From contig NZ_JAKFFT010000007.1 of assembly GCF_021502655.1 (NCBI RefSeq), forward strand, positions 558,001 to 622,000: a DNA stretch of 64,000 nt, in the 5' to 3' direction. Source of the DNA: Dyadobacter sp. CY347 (GTDB taxonomy: Bacteria; Bacteroidota; Bacteroidia; Cytophagales; Spirosomataceae). Positions 47,631 to 56,373 of the stretch are shown here, piece by piece; position 1 is the stretch's first letter, and each line of letters begins with the position of its first letter. Position numbers and translations under genes: made by a program. The notes below the pieces were generated by a model. It searched no databases. It was given only the letters and a program-made list of their open reading frames with translations, and was not told where the DNA came from.

Positions 47631-48435
47631 TTTCGTCGTCTTCCAGTTTAATAGGTCTGGACGGAAATGGTGATGGCTCTTCGGTTGGGCTTATTGGCGG
47701 ATTATCAGGAGTTTCGATCACGCCGTAATGATCAGTTTCGGTAAAGTTGCTCGTTGGTTCTTTACTGTATTCCGGATCATTGTCCTGCAAAGAATCATTG
47801 TGCTGCTGTGGTTCATTGTTATGATCCGTTTCATTTTGATTTTCGTCTTTATAATCCGAGTGAAAACTTCCCTGGAATATCAGTATGCTGCAAACGCCGA
47901 TGAAAATGCATGAATCAGCAATGTTGAAGATTGGTGTTGAATAATATTGTCCGCCCCAGACAGGAATCCATTCCGGAATAAACCCTTCCCAGAAATCCAC
48001 AAAGATCATATCGATCACCTGGCCGTGAAACCAGGGAGTAGGAGAGCCGTAAGGCGCATTTTTAAGCAAAACCCCATAAAATGTGCTATCAATCACATTA
48101 CCGACAGCTCCGGCAAGGATCATAGCGAGTGCCCATAACAAGCCTTTCGACGCGCCGGAGCGGGCCAGATGTATCAAATACCAGCCAATGGCGCACATGG
48201 CAACGAGGCGGAACAATGTAAGGAAAAGCTTGCCATACTCATGTCCCAGCTGCATCCCGAAAGCCATTCCCGGATTGAGCACATAATGTAGTTTCAACCA
48301 ATTGCCGATCAGCGGGATCTGGCCAGAAAAACCAGGCTCCATATATTTATAAACCAGGAACTTGGAAAGCTGGTCCAGCACGATAAGCAGCAAACTTAAA
48401 ACTAAATATGGCGTTGGATTTCGGGATTGATTCAT
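47614..48435 (-). CDS. lspA: lipoprotein signal peptidase with a long hydrophilic tail
   Basis: 273 residues. LspA removes signal peptides from prolipoproteins in the inner membrane. Catalytic aspartates are Asp116 (ILAGAVGNVIDSTFYG) and Asp174 (STPIFNIADSCIFIG), with Asn54 in HYVLNPGMAFG; four membrane helices are visible. Bacterial LspA usually ends near residue 165-200. Here about 80 extra residues follow, rich in Asp, Glu, Asn, Gln and Pro (NQNETDHNNEPQQHND, PISPTEEPSPFPSRP). The insertion GVLLKNAPYGSPTPWFHGQ between helices is typical of Bacteroidota. The window holds many predicted lipoproteins that are substrates. Confidence 0.95.
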   Translation of the reverse strand: MNQSRNPTPYLVLSLLLIVLDQLSKFLVYKYMEPGFSGQIPLIGNWLKLHYVLNPGMAFGMQLGHEYGKLFLTLFRLVAMCAIGWYLIHLARSGASKGLLWALAMILAGAVGNVIDSTFYGVLLKNAPYGSPTPWFHGQVIDMIFVDFWEGFIPEWIPVWGGQYYSTPIFNIADSCIFIGVCSILIFQGSFHSDYKDENQNETDHNNEPQQHNDSLQDNDPEYSKEPTSNFTETDHYGVIETPDNPPISPTEEPSPFPSRPIKLEDDETKKES

Positions 48436-48485
48436 TCGTTTTTAAAACAATTGACAATTTCAGGAATGCGAAAGTAATCAGTTAC

Positions 48486-49688
48486 TTACAAAGAACCGAT
48501 TCCCCTCCGCTTCAATTCACTTTTAACCAGCAGATACTCCCTGCTGCTTTGTCCGGCAATGGATGTATTTTCCTCCGCACGACGGATCAGATATGGCAAA
48601 ACGGCATCAATAGGGCCATAAGGGACATACTTGGCTACATTATAACCTGCCTTCGACAAATTAAAGGAAATGTTATCGCTCATGCCGAGCAGTTGTGCAA
48701 ACCAGATCCGGTCATCATTCCGGCTGATGCCGAGCTTTTTCATTTTAGCAGCGCAATATTGTGAGCTGTATTCATTATGCGTGCCCAGGCAAATTGAAAC
48801 GTGCTCAATGTGGTCCAGGCTGAAATCAATGGCCTGATTGTAATCCTTATCAGTCGCATCTTTTGAAACGTGGATCGGATTGAAATATTCATTTTCTCTT
48901 GCGCGAAGCTGCTCCTTTTCCATGTAAGCGCCTCTCACCAGTTTTCCACCCAGGAAATATCCTCTTTGCCTTGCCATAAGATAAGCCGTCTTCAATCCAT
49001 CCAGCGTATCGTGCCTGTAAAGTTGGTATGTGTTGTAAACAATGGCCTTTTCCCGGTTGAACTTCTGCATCATTCTGTAAGTCAGGTCGTCAATGATCCC
49101 CTGGATCCAGCTTTCCTCTGCGTCTACAAAAATCCGGACGTTCAGGTCATAGGCATGCTTGCAGAGTTGCTCCATGCGTTCCTGAATGCGGGTGTATGCA
49201 GCTTCTTCATCGCTGGTAAGCTCTTCGTTACGCTGAATTTTTTCCAATAAATCTGCCGAAGCAACACCCGTTACCTTAAATACGGAGAACGGGATCGTGT
49301 CTGATGAAGCTGCCTTATCGATCGTTTTTAGTATTTCGTTCGTAGTTGCATCAAAACTTGCCTCATCGTCTTCACCTTCGACGGAATAATCCAGGATCGT
49401 TCCTATTCCCGACTGACCGAGTAGCGAAATGGTTGAGTCGCAGTCCCTAATCGTCTCACCGCCACAGAATTGTTCAAAAATGGTAACCCGGATAACATTT
49501 TTTATGGGTAAGTGAAGTTTTAGTGCAAGCTTTATAAAAAAAGTGCCTAAATTTACCACTCGAGCCTGATTCATGAGGCTGAATAACCAGTATGTTTTCC
49601 GTAATTGAGCGTCTGATTTGGATGCAAATGCGACGGAAGTATCTTCAAAAAATACAGGTATTTCGTCTTTTGGAGAAGGATATGCCAT
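48486..49688 (-). CDS. proline dehydrogenase
   Basis: 400 residues, monofunctional (no P5C dehydrogenase domain). Oxidises proline to pyrroline-5-carboxylate with FAD. The barrel shows FSVFKVTGVAS, RIFVDAEESWIQ, IVYNTYQLYRHDTLDGL, GGKLVRGAYMEKEQ, and at the end YVPYGPIDAVLPYLIRRAEENTSI, the substrate-binding RRxxEN. It is a single-gene unit. A minus-strand TACATTTG box lies about 100 bases upstream at 49791-49798. Confidence 0.95.
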   Translation of the reverse strand: MAYPSPKDEIPVFFEDTSVAFASKSDAQLRKTYWLFSLMNQARVVNLGTFFIKLALKLHLPIKNVIRVTIFEQFCGGETIRDCDSTISLLGQSGIGTILDYSVEGEDDEASFDATTNEILKTIDKAASSDTIPFSVFKVTGVASADLLEKIQRNEELTSDEEAAYTRIQERMEQLCKHAYDLNVRIFVDAEESWIQGIIDDLTYRMMQKFNREKAIVYNTYQLYRHDTLDGLKTAYLMARQRGYFLGGKLVRGAYMEKEQLRARENEYFNPIHVSKDATDKDYNQAIDFSLDHIEHVSICLGTHNEYSSQYCAAKMKKLGISRNDDRIWFAQLLGMSDNISFNLSKAGYNVAKYVPYGPIDAVLPYLIRRAEENTSIAGQSSREYLLVKSELKRRGIGSL

Positions 49689-49790
49689 TTTTTATTTATA
49701 CGTTTTTCCTGAGTGAAAATTTAATGTATTTGCTTAAAATCACTGGAAGAAAGTAGTACGCATTAAGAAGTTGATTGACTTTTACTATAT

Positions 49791-49798
49791 CAAATGTA
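49791..49798 (-). promoter_or_regulatory. candidate -7 box for proline dehydrogenase
   Basis: The minus strand reads TACATTTG. It lies between the divergent proline dehydrogenase and DAHP synthase genes. No good -33 element. Confidence 0.4.
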
Positions 49799-49876
49799 CG
49801 TCAATCCCAGAAATACGCATAACACCGGATCAAAATATTACAATTATCATTTTTTATTAAGGACAAGTTTTTGAAT

Positions 49877-50971
49877 ATGAATGCTTCTTTAGATATCCTT
49901 CCGTTAAGCAGTTGGATCAATACCGAAGGTAAGCCTTTGGTAATCGCCGGACCTTGCAGCGCAGAGACCGAGGAACAAATGTTAGAAACCGCAATCCAGA
50001 TCAAAGAGGAAGGATTTGCGCACGTAATCCGTGCGGGAATTTGGAAACCGAGGACTCGTCCAGGAAGTTTTGAAGGCATGGGAGAAGCTGCTTTACCCTG
50101 GTTACAGGAAGTAAAGAAACAAACCGGAATGCCTGTTGCTGTTGAAGTTGCAAACCCTCAGCACATTGAATTAGCATTGAAATACGGAGTGGATATTCTT
50201 TGGATTGGCGCGCGTACAACCGTGAACCCTTTCAATGTTCAGGAACTGGCGGATGCATTGAAAGGCATTGATGTTCCTGTTTTGGTAAAAAACCCTGTAA
50301 ACCCGGATCTGCAATTGTGGATCGGTGCTTTGGAGCGTTTGAACCAGGCTGGCGTGAGGAAATTGGGTGCTATCCACCGTGGTTTTTCCAATGCGCAGGA
50401 GACGAAGTTCCGTAATTCCCCGATGTGGAACATTGCAATCGAGTTGAAAACACTTTTCCCTGAGTTGCCTGTTATCGGTGATCCAAGCCACATGGCCGGA
50501 AAGCGTGCTTACTTATATGAATTGGCACAACGTGCACTCGATTTGAACTACGAAGGTTTGATCATCGAATCACACCGCGAGCCGGACAAAGCTTGGTCTG
50601 ATGCTGCTCAGCAGTTGACGCCAGCTGCCCTTGGTCAAATGTTGCACGATCTGCATGTTCGTAAAGAGTCTTACGGCAGCGATTACCAATCTCAACTGGA
50701 AATTATCCGTAGCAAAATTGACAACCTGGACCGCGAAATGCTTGAAACATTGGCAAACCGCATGGCTTTGGTTGAGAAATTGGCAGAATACAAACGCGAT
50801 AACAACGTTGCCGCTTACCAGGTTGACCGTTTCCGTGAAGTTTTGGAAACACGCGCAGGATGGGGCAAAAGCATGAATTTGTATCCAAACCTTGTAGACG
50901 AGCTTTTCAAACTTGTTCATATGGAATCAATCCGCAAGCAAACTGAGGTGATGAACCAGGTGAATGTTTAG
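49877..50971 (+). CDS. bifunctional DAHP synthase / chorismate mutase
   Basis: 364 residues from ATG 49877; a TTG two codons earlier is possible. Residues about 1-260 are a class I-beta DAHP synthase, the first shikimate step: LVIAGPCSAETEEQML, RAGIWKPRTRPGSFEGMG, VLVKNPVNPDLQLWIGAL, AIHRGFSNA, GDPSHMAGKRAYLYE. Residues about 268-360 are an AroQ-type chorismate mutase: LEIIRSKIDNLDREMLETLANRMALVEKLAEYKR. Fusing the first enzyme of the pathway to the branch enzyme for Phe/Tyr lets prephenate or chorismate control flux. This fusion is known in Bacteroidota and some Firmicutes. It is followed by a strong terminator. Confidence 0.95.
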   Translation: MNASLDILPLSSWINTEGKPLVIAGPCSAETEEQMLETAIQIKEEGFAHVIRAGIWKPRTRPGSFEGMGEAALPWLQEVKKQTGMPVAVEVANPQHIELALKYGVDILWIGARTTVNPFNVQELADALKGIDVPVLVKNPVNPDLQLWIGALERLNQAGVRKLGAIHRGFSNAQETKFRNSPMWNIAIELKTLFPELPVIGDPSHMAGKRAYLYELAQRALDLNYEGLIIESHREPDKAWSDAAQQLTPAALGQMLHDLHVRKESYGSDYQSQLEIIRSKIDNLDREMLETLANRMALVEKLAEYKRDNNVAAYQVDRFREVLETRAGWGKSMNLYPNLVDELFKLVHMESIRKQTEVMNQVNV

Positions 50972-50985
50972 CATTAATATAGCAT

Positions 50986-51030
50986 AACACAAACGGCCGT
51001 TTCGAAAGAAGCGGCCGTTTGTGTTTTATA
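50986..51030. terminator. bidirectional terminator between the DAHP synthase and GDSL genes
   Basis: AACACAAACGGCCG (50986-50999) pairs perfectly with CGGCCGTTTGTGTT (51012-51025), 12-base loop, T run on the plus strand. Confidence 0.87.
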
Positions 51031-51038
51031 ATGTGGGA

Positions 51039-51680
51039 TCAAATTCCCTTCGCCTTCAAAACTTTCCTGATCTCCCGCGCCCAGATCTCATAAGCCTTCT
51101 CGTTCAAATGTGTTTTATCAACAGCATACTCAGCTTTCAAACCCGTTGAATCTGAAATAAATGGATTAAGGTCAATGTAATCGACTTGATTTTCCTGGCA
51201 ATATTTAATCAGGAAGTCGTTTAATGTATCTACTTCCTTTTTGCTAACAGGATCATTTTGCTCATAGACTGTCAGCGTGACCACAGGAATGATTTTGCTT
51301 TCTATTATTTTGTCAAGAATAGCCTTATAATAACCCTGCATTCGCTCCTGCGAAACGCCGACTGTAATGTCATTAATTCCTCCTTTTACAAAACATATCT
51401 TCGGATGCAGGTTAATAACATGTGTAGGAAGCAATTGCAGGAAATGATAAGTGCTCATGCCGGGCAGTCCGTTGTTCATGACATCCGTCCGGTTAAGCAA
51501 TGCGGTCCATTTTCCCTGCGCTGTGATTGAATTGCCATACATGACAATGGTTGGATTACCCTTCATGGCTACGAATCTTTGCATGATCTTGTCCCGATAA
51601 ATGTATGAGAAAACGCAAATTGAAATGACCAGCAATGCATTGAGCGCAACGGACGCGACAAGCCATTTCCTGGTTTTCAT
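51039..51680 (-). CDS. SGNH/GDSL-family hydrolase, membrane-anchored
   Basis: 213 residues from the ATG at 51680, which overlaps the tdk stop as ATGA; a longer frame to 51713 lies inside tdk. The N-terminal hydrophobic segment ([23 protein letters not shown]) is a membrane anchor or uncleaved signal. The hydrolase blocks are [14 protein letters not shown] (nucleophile Ser in GNSIT), [28 protein letters not shown] (GxND) and [14 protein letters not shown] (DxxH). It probably removes acyl or acetyl groups in the periplasm. The overlap with tdk suggests coupled translation rather than shared function. Confidence 0.92.
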   Translation of the reverse strand: MKTRKWLVASVALNALLVISICVFSYIYRDKIMQRFVAMKGNPTIVMYGNSITAQGKWTALLNRTDVMNNGLPGMSTYHFLQLLPTHVINLHPKICFVKGGINDITVGVSQERMQGYYKAILDKIIESKIIPVVTLTVYEQNDPVSKKEVDTLNDFLIKYCQENQVDYIDLNPFISDSTGLKAEYAVDKTHLNEKAYEIWAREIRKVLKAKGI

Positions 51681-52264
51681 ACTTGTTCTCCCAAATTGAA
51701 GCAGCGGCGGCATCGTGCTTCGTAAAGATCGGTTTCGCCTAACAACACGCGTTCATTAGACGGCGAAAGGCGATAAGAATGGGACGCCACTTCACCGCAA
51801 ACCATGCAAATGGCGTGCACTTTGGTCACAAATTCCGCTATGGCCATCAGCTGCGGCATGCAGCCAAATGGTTTTCCCATATAATCCATATCTAGGCCCG
51901 CTACAATCACCCGCTTGCCCGAATCCGCCAGCAAGGTGCACACTTCCACAATTTTCTCATCAAAAAACTGCGCTTCATCGAGCCCTACGACCTCACAGTT
52001 TTCGGCCAGGTCCAGGATTTCAACCGACGTTTGAACAGGAATAGAGCGGATCGAATTGTCATTATGTGAAACAATGTTCTCATCGTGATAGCGTTTATCC
52101 AACGCAGGCTTGAAAATCTGAATCCGTTGCCGGGCTATTTTCGCGCGGTTCAGTCTGCGGATCAGCTCCTCGGTTTTGCCGGAAAACATGGATCCGCAGA
52201 TCACTTCGATCCAGCCCGTTCTCGGACTCTCGTTTTCTTTCCTATGCGACGGTTCTATGAACAT
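51677..52264 (-). CDS. tdk: thymidine kinase
   Basis: 195 residues from ATG 52264 ([20 protein letters not shown]). The frame starts 11 codons earlier, but relatives begin at MFIEP. Phosphorylates thymidine in salvage. The P-loop is [27 protein letters not shown] is the Walker B/catalytic region; two zinc pairs are ICMVCG and CRRC. Divergent from the 52366 gene. Confidence 0.96.
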   Translation of the reverse strand: MFIEPSHRKENESPRTGWIEVICGSMFSGKTEELIRRLNRAKIARQRIQIFKPALDKRYHDENIVSHNDNSIRSIPVQTSVEILDLAENCEVVGLDEAQFFDEKIVEVCTLLADSGKRVIVAGLDMDYMGKPFGCMPQLMAIAEFVTKVHAICMVCGEVASHSYRLSPSNERVLLGETDLYEARCRRCFNLGEQV

Positions 52265-52365
52265 GTTTGACGGGATACTGGGCTGCCGAACAGGCAAATT
52301 TCTTTATCTTTACAAATCAAGCACATTTTTTTTAAACACGACGTTATCAAAAGCTCTTATTCGTT

Positions 52366-53478
52366 ATGCCGGATAATTTGAATTCAATTGCACTCAACCA
52401 ATACGCTGCCAGGTTCACCACAACGATCTTAAATGAGATGTACCGGGACCAGGATACGATCTCAGGAGCCGGATTACTAAAACTCACGCCCGTAAGACAA
52501 GTAAACCTTGGAATTTTGAACAGGTTATTTGACGCCTGGAGAAGTAATGCACAGCAGTTTCGCAGCCCTTATTTTGATTTTACGAATGAAGAGGTAAAAA
52601 GGGCGCTGGAAGATTTTATGAACACCGCTTCGCAACACATTGCTGTTAAACGCGCCGATCTCGAACCGATATTGTCAGACTCTGTTAAAGATGCACTCAG
52701 GTTATTACTTGCGCCCGAAGGTTATTTTGAAGATAAAATCAGGGAAAAGCAGGATGCTGAATTTACGCTTGAAAAGGCGGAGCAGCTGGTGAAATATACC
52801 CACATTCACCGCGGACTGGCAGAGGCAATGTTAGCCCGCCTTACAGACAGCGGCTCGGATTCGGTCTATCAGACGCAGGCTGTTAGCTGGTTGTATGAAT
52901 TAAAAGGCAATCCGGACCTGATCGACGATACGGAGACTTATTTGCTACAATTCTCAGATGTGTTCCCACTCAATTTGACGGATCTGCGCATTTCCGAAAG
53001 TGGAAGGAATACATCACCCAGCGGAAGAAATGAGTCTAAATCGTTTTTCGATTCAGCATTCAATGAGCTGGAAGCGCCTGCTAAGCCTGCACCGCCACGC
53101 GCAGAACCAGCTTCGGCAGTGATCGGTGAAATTATTGCGAAAACGAATTCCACTGAAAAAGATAGCCTTAATAACCGTTACAAAGTTGAGCTTCCGAAGC
53201 ATGACGACGACAAATCCTACGGAAGCGTTCCTGTGAAAGTTGAAAGCATTGCGGGTTCTATTCCTTTGGGGCAGCGCTTTATGTTTGTTAATCAGCTTTT
53301 TGACAAAAACAGCGAACATTTCGACAAAGCCGTTTATGAGCTGGACATGGTGAAAAGTTTTGAAGAAGCGCAAAACCTGATCTGGCATCGTTACGCGTCC
53401 AAATATGCCTGGGATGTGAATGGAGAAGCGGTTACAGCGCTATTAGCGATTGTCAAGCGCAAATTCTCAGGTCAATAA
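52366..53478 (+). CDS. uncharacterised conserved protein of Cytophagales type
   Basis: 370 residues with no signal or membrane segment, so probably cytoplasmic. The first 200 residues are helical and acidic-basic mixed (FTTTILNEMYRDQDTISGAGLL, RALEDFMNTASQHIAVKRADLEPILSDSV). A Ser/Pro/Ala-rich linker (about 210-255) follows. The C-terminal 75 residues (SIPLGQRFMFVNQLFDKNSEHFDKAVYELDMVKSFEEAQ, YAWDVNGEAVTALLAIVKRKF) match a pattern I recall from Bacteroidota proteins of unknown function. No catalytic motif is visible. Its terminator lies inside the convergent gene. Confidence 0.82.
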   Translation: MPDNLNSIALNQYAARFTTTILNEMYRDQDTISGAGLLKLTPVRQVNLGILNRLFDAWRSNAQQFRSPYFDFTNEEVKRALEDFMNTASQHIAVKRADLEPILSDSVKDALRLLLAPEGYFEDKIREKQDAEFTLEKAEQLVKYTHIHRGLAEAMLARLTDSGSDSVYQTQAVSWLYELKGNPDLIDDTETYLLQFSDVFPLNLTDLRISESGRNTSPSGRNESKSFFDSAFNELEAPAKPAPPRAEPASAVIGEIIAKTNSTEKDSLNNRYKVELPKHDDDKSYGSVPVKVESIAGSIPLGQRFMFVNQLFDKNSEHFDKAVYELDMVKSFEEAQNLIWHRYASKYAWDVNGEAVTALLAIVKRKFSGQ

Positions 53479-53482
53479 GCAT

Positions 53483-54325
53483 TTATATCAATTGAAGGAA
53501 CTGCTCACGAGCGTTTTGCAAAGCCTGCAAATCCAGATTGAGCAGTTCCTTTTTTTGTTTTGCAAATTCCACCAGATTCTCCGTCGGCATATTTCCTACC
53601 AGCTCGTCCTGCGCCATAGGACAGCCGCCGTAACCCAGCATTGCACCGTCAAAACGGCGACATCCGGCTTCATATGCAGCTGAAACTTTTTCCTCCCATT
53701 GATTGGGGGTCGTATGAAAATGCGCCCCAAATTCCAGGTCTGGCCGGAGTGCTAGCAATTGAGAAAATACATTCCGAATGTCATCTTCCCGCGCAACGCC
53801 CACAGTATCCGCCAGAGAAAATGTGCGTATGCCCAATTGAGCCACTTTTTCAATGTTCTCAAACACAATTTCAGCATTCCAGGCGTCTCCATATGGATTT
53901 CCAAAACCCATTGAAATATAAATAACGAGCGTTTTGCCATTATCCTCAGCCAAAGCGGCAATGCGCTTTACTCTTTCCAGTGATTCGCTAATGGTTGAAT
54001 TAGCATTACGGATCTGAAAAGTTTCGGAAATAGAAAAAGGATAACCAATGTCGGTAATCTGAGGAAACCGGCATGCATCCATTGCGCCACGCTCGTTAGC
54101 AACGATAGCAAGCAGCCTGGTCGAGGAGCCGGCTGTATCCAACTGGCTTATTAGTTCAGCCGTATCGCTCACTTGTGGCATGGCTTTGGGAGAAACGAAA
54201 CTCCCAAAGTCAATGGTATCAAACCCAATCCGCAGCAGCTGATTGATGTAATGCGCCTTTTTTTCAGTAGGAATAAAGCGATGAACACCCTGCCAGGCAT
54301 CACGCGGACATTCGATGATTTTCAT
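53483..54325 (-). CDS. hydroxymethylglutaryl-CoA lyase-like aldolase
   Basis: 280 residues, TIM-barrel HMGL-like. Starts KIIECPRDAWQGVHRFIPTEKK, with the metal/substrate residues in CPRDAWQ (normally DGLQ). FGSFVSPKAMPQVSDT is conserved; the metal ligands are in GAHFHTTPNQW; and the signature GYGGCPMAQDELVGNMPTE carries the active-site Cys. HMG-CoA lyase splits HMG-CoA to acetoacetate and acetyl-CoA in leucine breakdown. The altered CPRDAWQG is also found in real HMG-CoA lyases of Bacteroidota, as I recall. It overlaps the epimerase gene by one base (TAATG), so they form one operon. The last 25 codons also encode a terminator for the opposite strand. Confidence 0.88.
   Translation of the reverse strand: MKIIECPRDAWQGVHRFIPTEKKAHYINQLLRIGFDTIDFGSFVSPKAMPQVSDTAELISQLDTAGSSTRLLAIVANERGAMDACRFPQITDIGYPFSISETFQIRNANSTISESLERVKRIAALAEDNGKTLVIYISMGFGNPYGDAWNAEIVFENIEKVAQLGIRTFSLADTVGVAREDDIRNVFSQLLALRPDLEFGAHFHTTPNQWEEKVSAAYEAGCRRFDGAMLGYGGCPMAQDELVGNMPTENLVEFAKQKKELLNLDLQALQNAREQFLQLI
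53495..53557 (+). terminator. terminator for the 52366 gene, inside the convergent HMGL gene
   Basis: AAGGAACTGCTC (53495-53506) pairs perfectly with GAGCAGTTCCTT (53540-53551), 33-base loop, then a run of seven Ts (53550-53556). Both arms lie in the final codons of the minus-strand HMG-CoA lyase-like gene. Confidence 0.75.
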
Positions 54326-55386
54326 TATTTCAATATTGGCGCTAAATCTTTCTCATTTTCAGCCAGCCATGCTGCAATGTCCTCTACGATCTGACGGATT
54401 CCGATTTCGGGTTTCCAGCCTGTGAGGGCAGTTACTTTTGTGTTGTCCGTTACGTAGAGTCTGATGTCGGCGGTGCGGTTTTCCGGAACTACTTTGATAG
54501 GGATCGTTTTGCCGGTAACCTCCTGGCATACTTTCGTTAATTCTTGCAAGGATGCGCTGCTTTCCAAGCCGCCTCCTGCATTCAGGATTTCGCCATTTAC
54601 TTTATCAAGGTTATGCAACTGCCAGTCGATCAGGCGGTAAAGGTCTGCCACGTGCAGCATATCGCGGATTTGCTTGCCTGTTCCGCCGTAGCCGAAGTAA
54701 CCCAGTTGTTGTTCAAAATAATGTTTTGCAATCCAAAGCACCATGACGCCCTGGTCCACCTTACCCATTTGCCACGCACCTGTGATCACGCCGCAGCGGT
54801 TAATCACTGTTTTGAGATTGTAAAACTCGTTGTATTCCTGGATAATGAGCTCAGAAGCCAGTTTGGTCGTTCCGTATAACGAGCGCGCACCATTCAGCGG
54901 GAAATCTTCCGCAATCCCTTTGGAAGAAACACCTGCAACAGGCTGCTCGTCCGACAATGCAAAACGCGTTTCCTCTTCAACGAAGTTTAATGTTTCAATG
55001 GTTTTGATCGGATAAACCCGGCTCGTGGAAAGGAAAATAAAGCCAGCTTTGTGCTTTAATGCATAATTAAGGCAATTAATGGTCCCAACAAGGTTTGTAT
55101 TGATCAGATAATCTGGCGTGCCGTCCAGACCAGCCAAAACGGATGGTTCTGCCGAGGCTTCGATCACCACATCAACTGCCGGAACAGAGTCAAAATCTTC
55201 TTTATTCCTGATGTCGCCGTGGACGAATTCAATGCCCTGCGCTTTCAGCCTGCTCAAATTCAGCTCGGAACCTCTGCGTTTGAGGTTATCCAATGCATAA
55301 ACCTGATAATCAGGATAATTTACTTTCAGGGATATGGCTAATGCGGAACCTACGAAACCGGCTCCTCCGGTAATTAAAATTTTCAT
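54325..55386 (-). CDS. NAD-dependent epimerase/dehydratase (CDP-paratose 2-epimerase-like)
   Basis: 353 residues, extended short-chain dehydrogenase fold. GGAGFVGSALA is the NAD-binding glycine motif, FLSTSRVYP carries the catalytic Ser/Thr, and YGTTKLASELIIQEY the YxxxK pair. INRCGVITGAWQMGKVDQGVMVLWIAKH and YGGTGKQIRDMLHV resemble CDP-tyvelose/paratose 2-epimerases and related sugar-nucleotide epimerases. The substrate is inferred only. It is the first gene of a pair with the HMGL-like gene, an unusual partner; no glycosyltransferases are near. Confidence 0.9.
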   Translation of the reverse strand: MKILITGGAGFVGSALAISLKVNYPDYQVYALDNLKRRGSELNLSRLKAQGIEFVHGDIRNKEDFDSVPAVDVVIEASAEPSVLAGLDGTPDYLINTNLVGTINCLNYALKHKAGFIFLSTSRVYPIKTIETLNFVEEETRFALSDEQPVAGVSSKGIAEDFPLNGARSLYGTTKLASELIIQEYNEFYNLKTVINRCGVITGAWQMGKVDQGVMVLWIAKHYFEQQLGYFGYGGTGKQIRDMLHVADLYRLIDWQLHNLDKVNGEILNAGGGLESSASLQELTKVCQEVTGKTIPIKVVPENRTADIRLYVTDNTKVTALTGWKPEIGIRQIVEDIAAWLAENEKDLAPILK

Positions 55387-55432
55387 AAAGCGATTTTATG
55401 TGTAAGCTAAAAGTGTGGATGTAAACTGTTTC

Positions 55433-55440
55433 CAAAGTTA
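55433..55440 (-). promoter_or_regulatory. -7 box for the epimerase-HMGL operon
   Basis: The minus strand reads TAACTTTG, 47 bases before the epimerase ATG. The -33 region has no TTG. Confidence 0.5.
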
Positions 55441-55506
55441 GGGGATTCCATAAGAACGGATAAATTTGCCAGGAATATTTATATTTAAAACTTGTTATGT
55501 ATAACA

Positions 55507-55535
55507 TTGAAATCTAATTAATTTGAATAAATTTG
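55507..55535 (+). promoter_or_regulatory. candidate promoter of the 55636-62711 operon
   Basis: TTG at 55507-55509, 18-base spacer, TAAATTTG at 55528-55535, about 100 bases before the first ATG. The region is very AT-rich, so chance matches are possible. Confidence 0.5.
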
Positions 55536-55635
55536 GAATGTAGTATGTAACTTATGTTCACATCCTTTTAAGCATACCTCACTGTAACAATTTGTTAGCT
55601 GTCCTTCGTAATCAAGAATAACAAACCGGCCCTAC

Positions 55636-56373
55636 ATGCGTATTTGTACTTTTACTGTTTTTCTTCTTTTTAGTCTCGCATTCCAGTCTTTTGGGCAAAA
55701 CATTGCTGTAACGGAGGCAACTGTAACGGAGGCCAAAGAAACCGCATATCCGATAGCGATGTACAAGGAAGCCACCAGCCAATCGCAAAACCTCTACAAT
55801 GGCCGGCAATATTACGTTTATGACAACCGGTCGGAAGAACACCAGTTTTTTGAGTTCAGGAAATGGCATAATGGCGTGATCATGTACGACGGCCAGCGCT
55901 TCGACAGCATTCCGATGGTTTATGATATATTCAAAGACGAGCTCATTATCAAGCATTTCAATGGCGATCACATCCTGTTGCAGTCCGAAAAGGTTGATTA
56001 TTTTAAAGTAGACAACCACACTTTCGTACGTTACGAAGCGGGTAAGGACATTAATGAGCAGATGCGCACCGGCTTTTATGACGTTTTGTATGAAGGTAAA
56101 TCCCGCACAATCGTCCGCAGGTCAAAACAGCGACAGGAAAAGATTGTGGATAAGTCAGTTATCGCATTATATCCTCAGAAAAATAACTTCTATATCAGGA
56201 AAGGCGACCGCTATTATAACGTCAGTTCCAAAAAATCAACGCTGAATTTATTCCCTGAATACAAAAAGGAATTGCGTAAAGTGCTGAAAGACCAGAAAAT
56301 CAAGTTCAGGAAAAACCGGGAAGTTGCCATCGTCACCATTGTCGACACTTACGACAAATTAGCCAAACAATGA
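55636..56373 (+). CDS. exported protein of unknown function, operon leader
   Basis: 245 residues. A signal peptide (FTVFLLFSLAFQSFGQ) is followed by a beta-rich domain (NGRQYYVYDNRSEEHQFFEFRKWHNGVIMYDGQRFDS, key YYVY...HQFFEF...G.I.YDG.RF) and a basic C-terminal part (RRSKQRQEKIVDKSVIALYP, YKKELRKVLKDQKIKFRKNRE). No known domain is recognised. Its stop overlaps the start of the TonB receptor gene as ATGA, which indicates translational coupling and a shared job at the envelope. Confidence 0.85.
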   Translation: MRICTFTVFLLFSLAFQSFGQNIAVTEATVTEAKETAYPIAMYKEATSQSQNLYNGRQYYVYDNRSEEHQFFEFRKWHNGVIMYDGQRFDSIPMVYDIFKDELIIKHFNGDHILLQSEKVDYFKVDNHTFVRYEAGKDINEQMRTGFYDVLYEGKSRTIVRRSKQRQEKIVDKSVIALYPQKNNFYIRKGDRYYNVSSKKSTLNLFPEYKKELRKVLKDQKIKFRKNREVAIVTIVDTYDKLAKQ

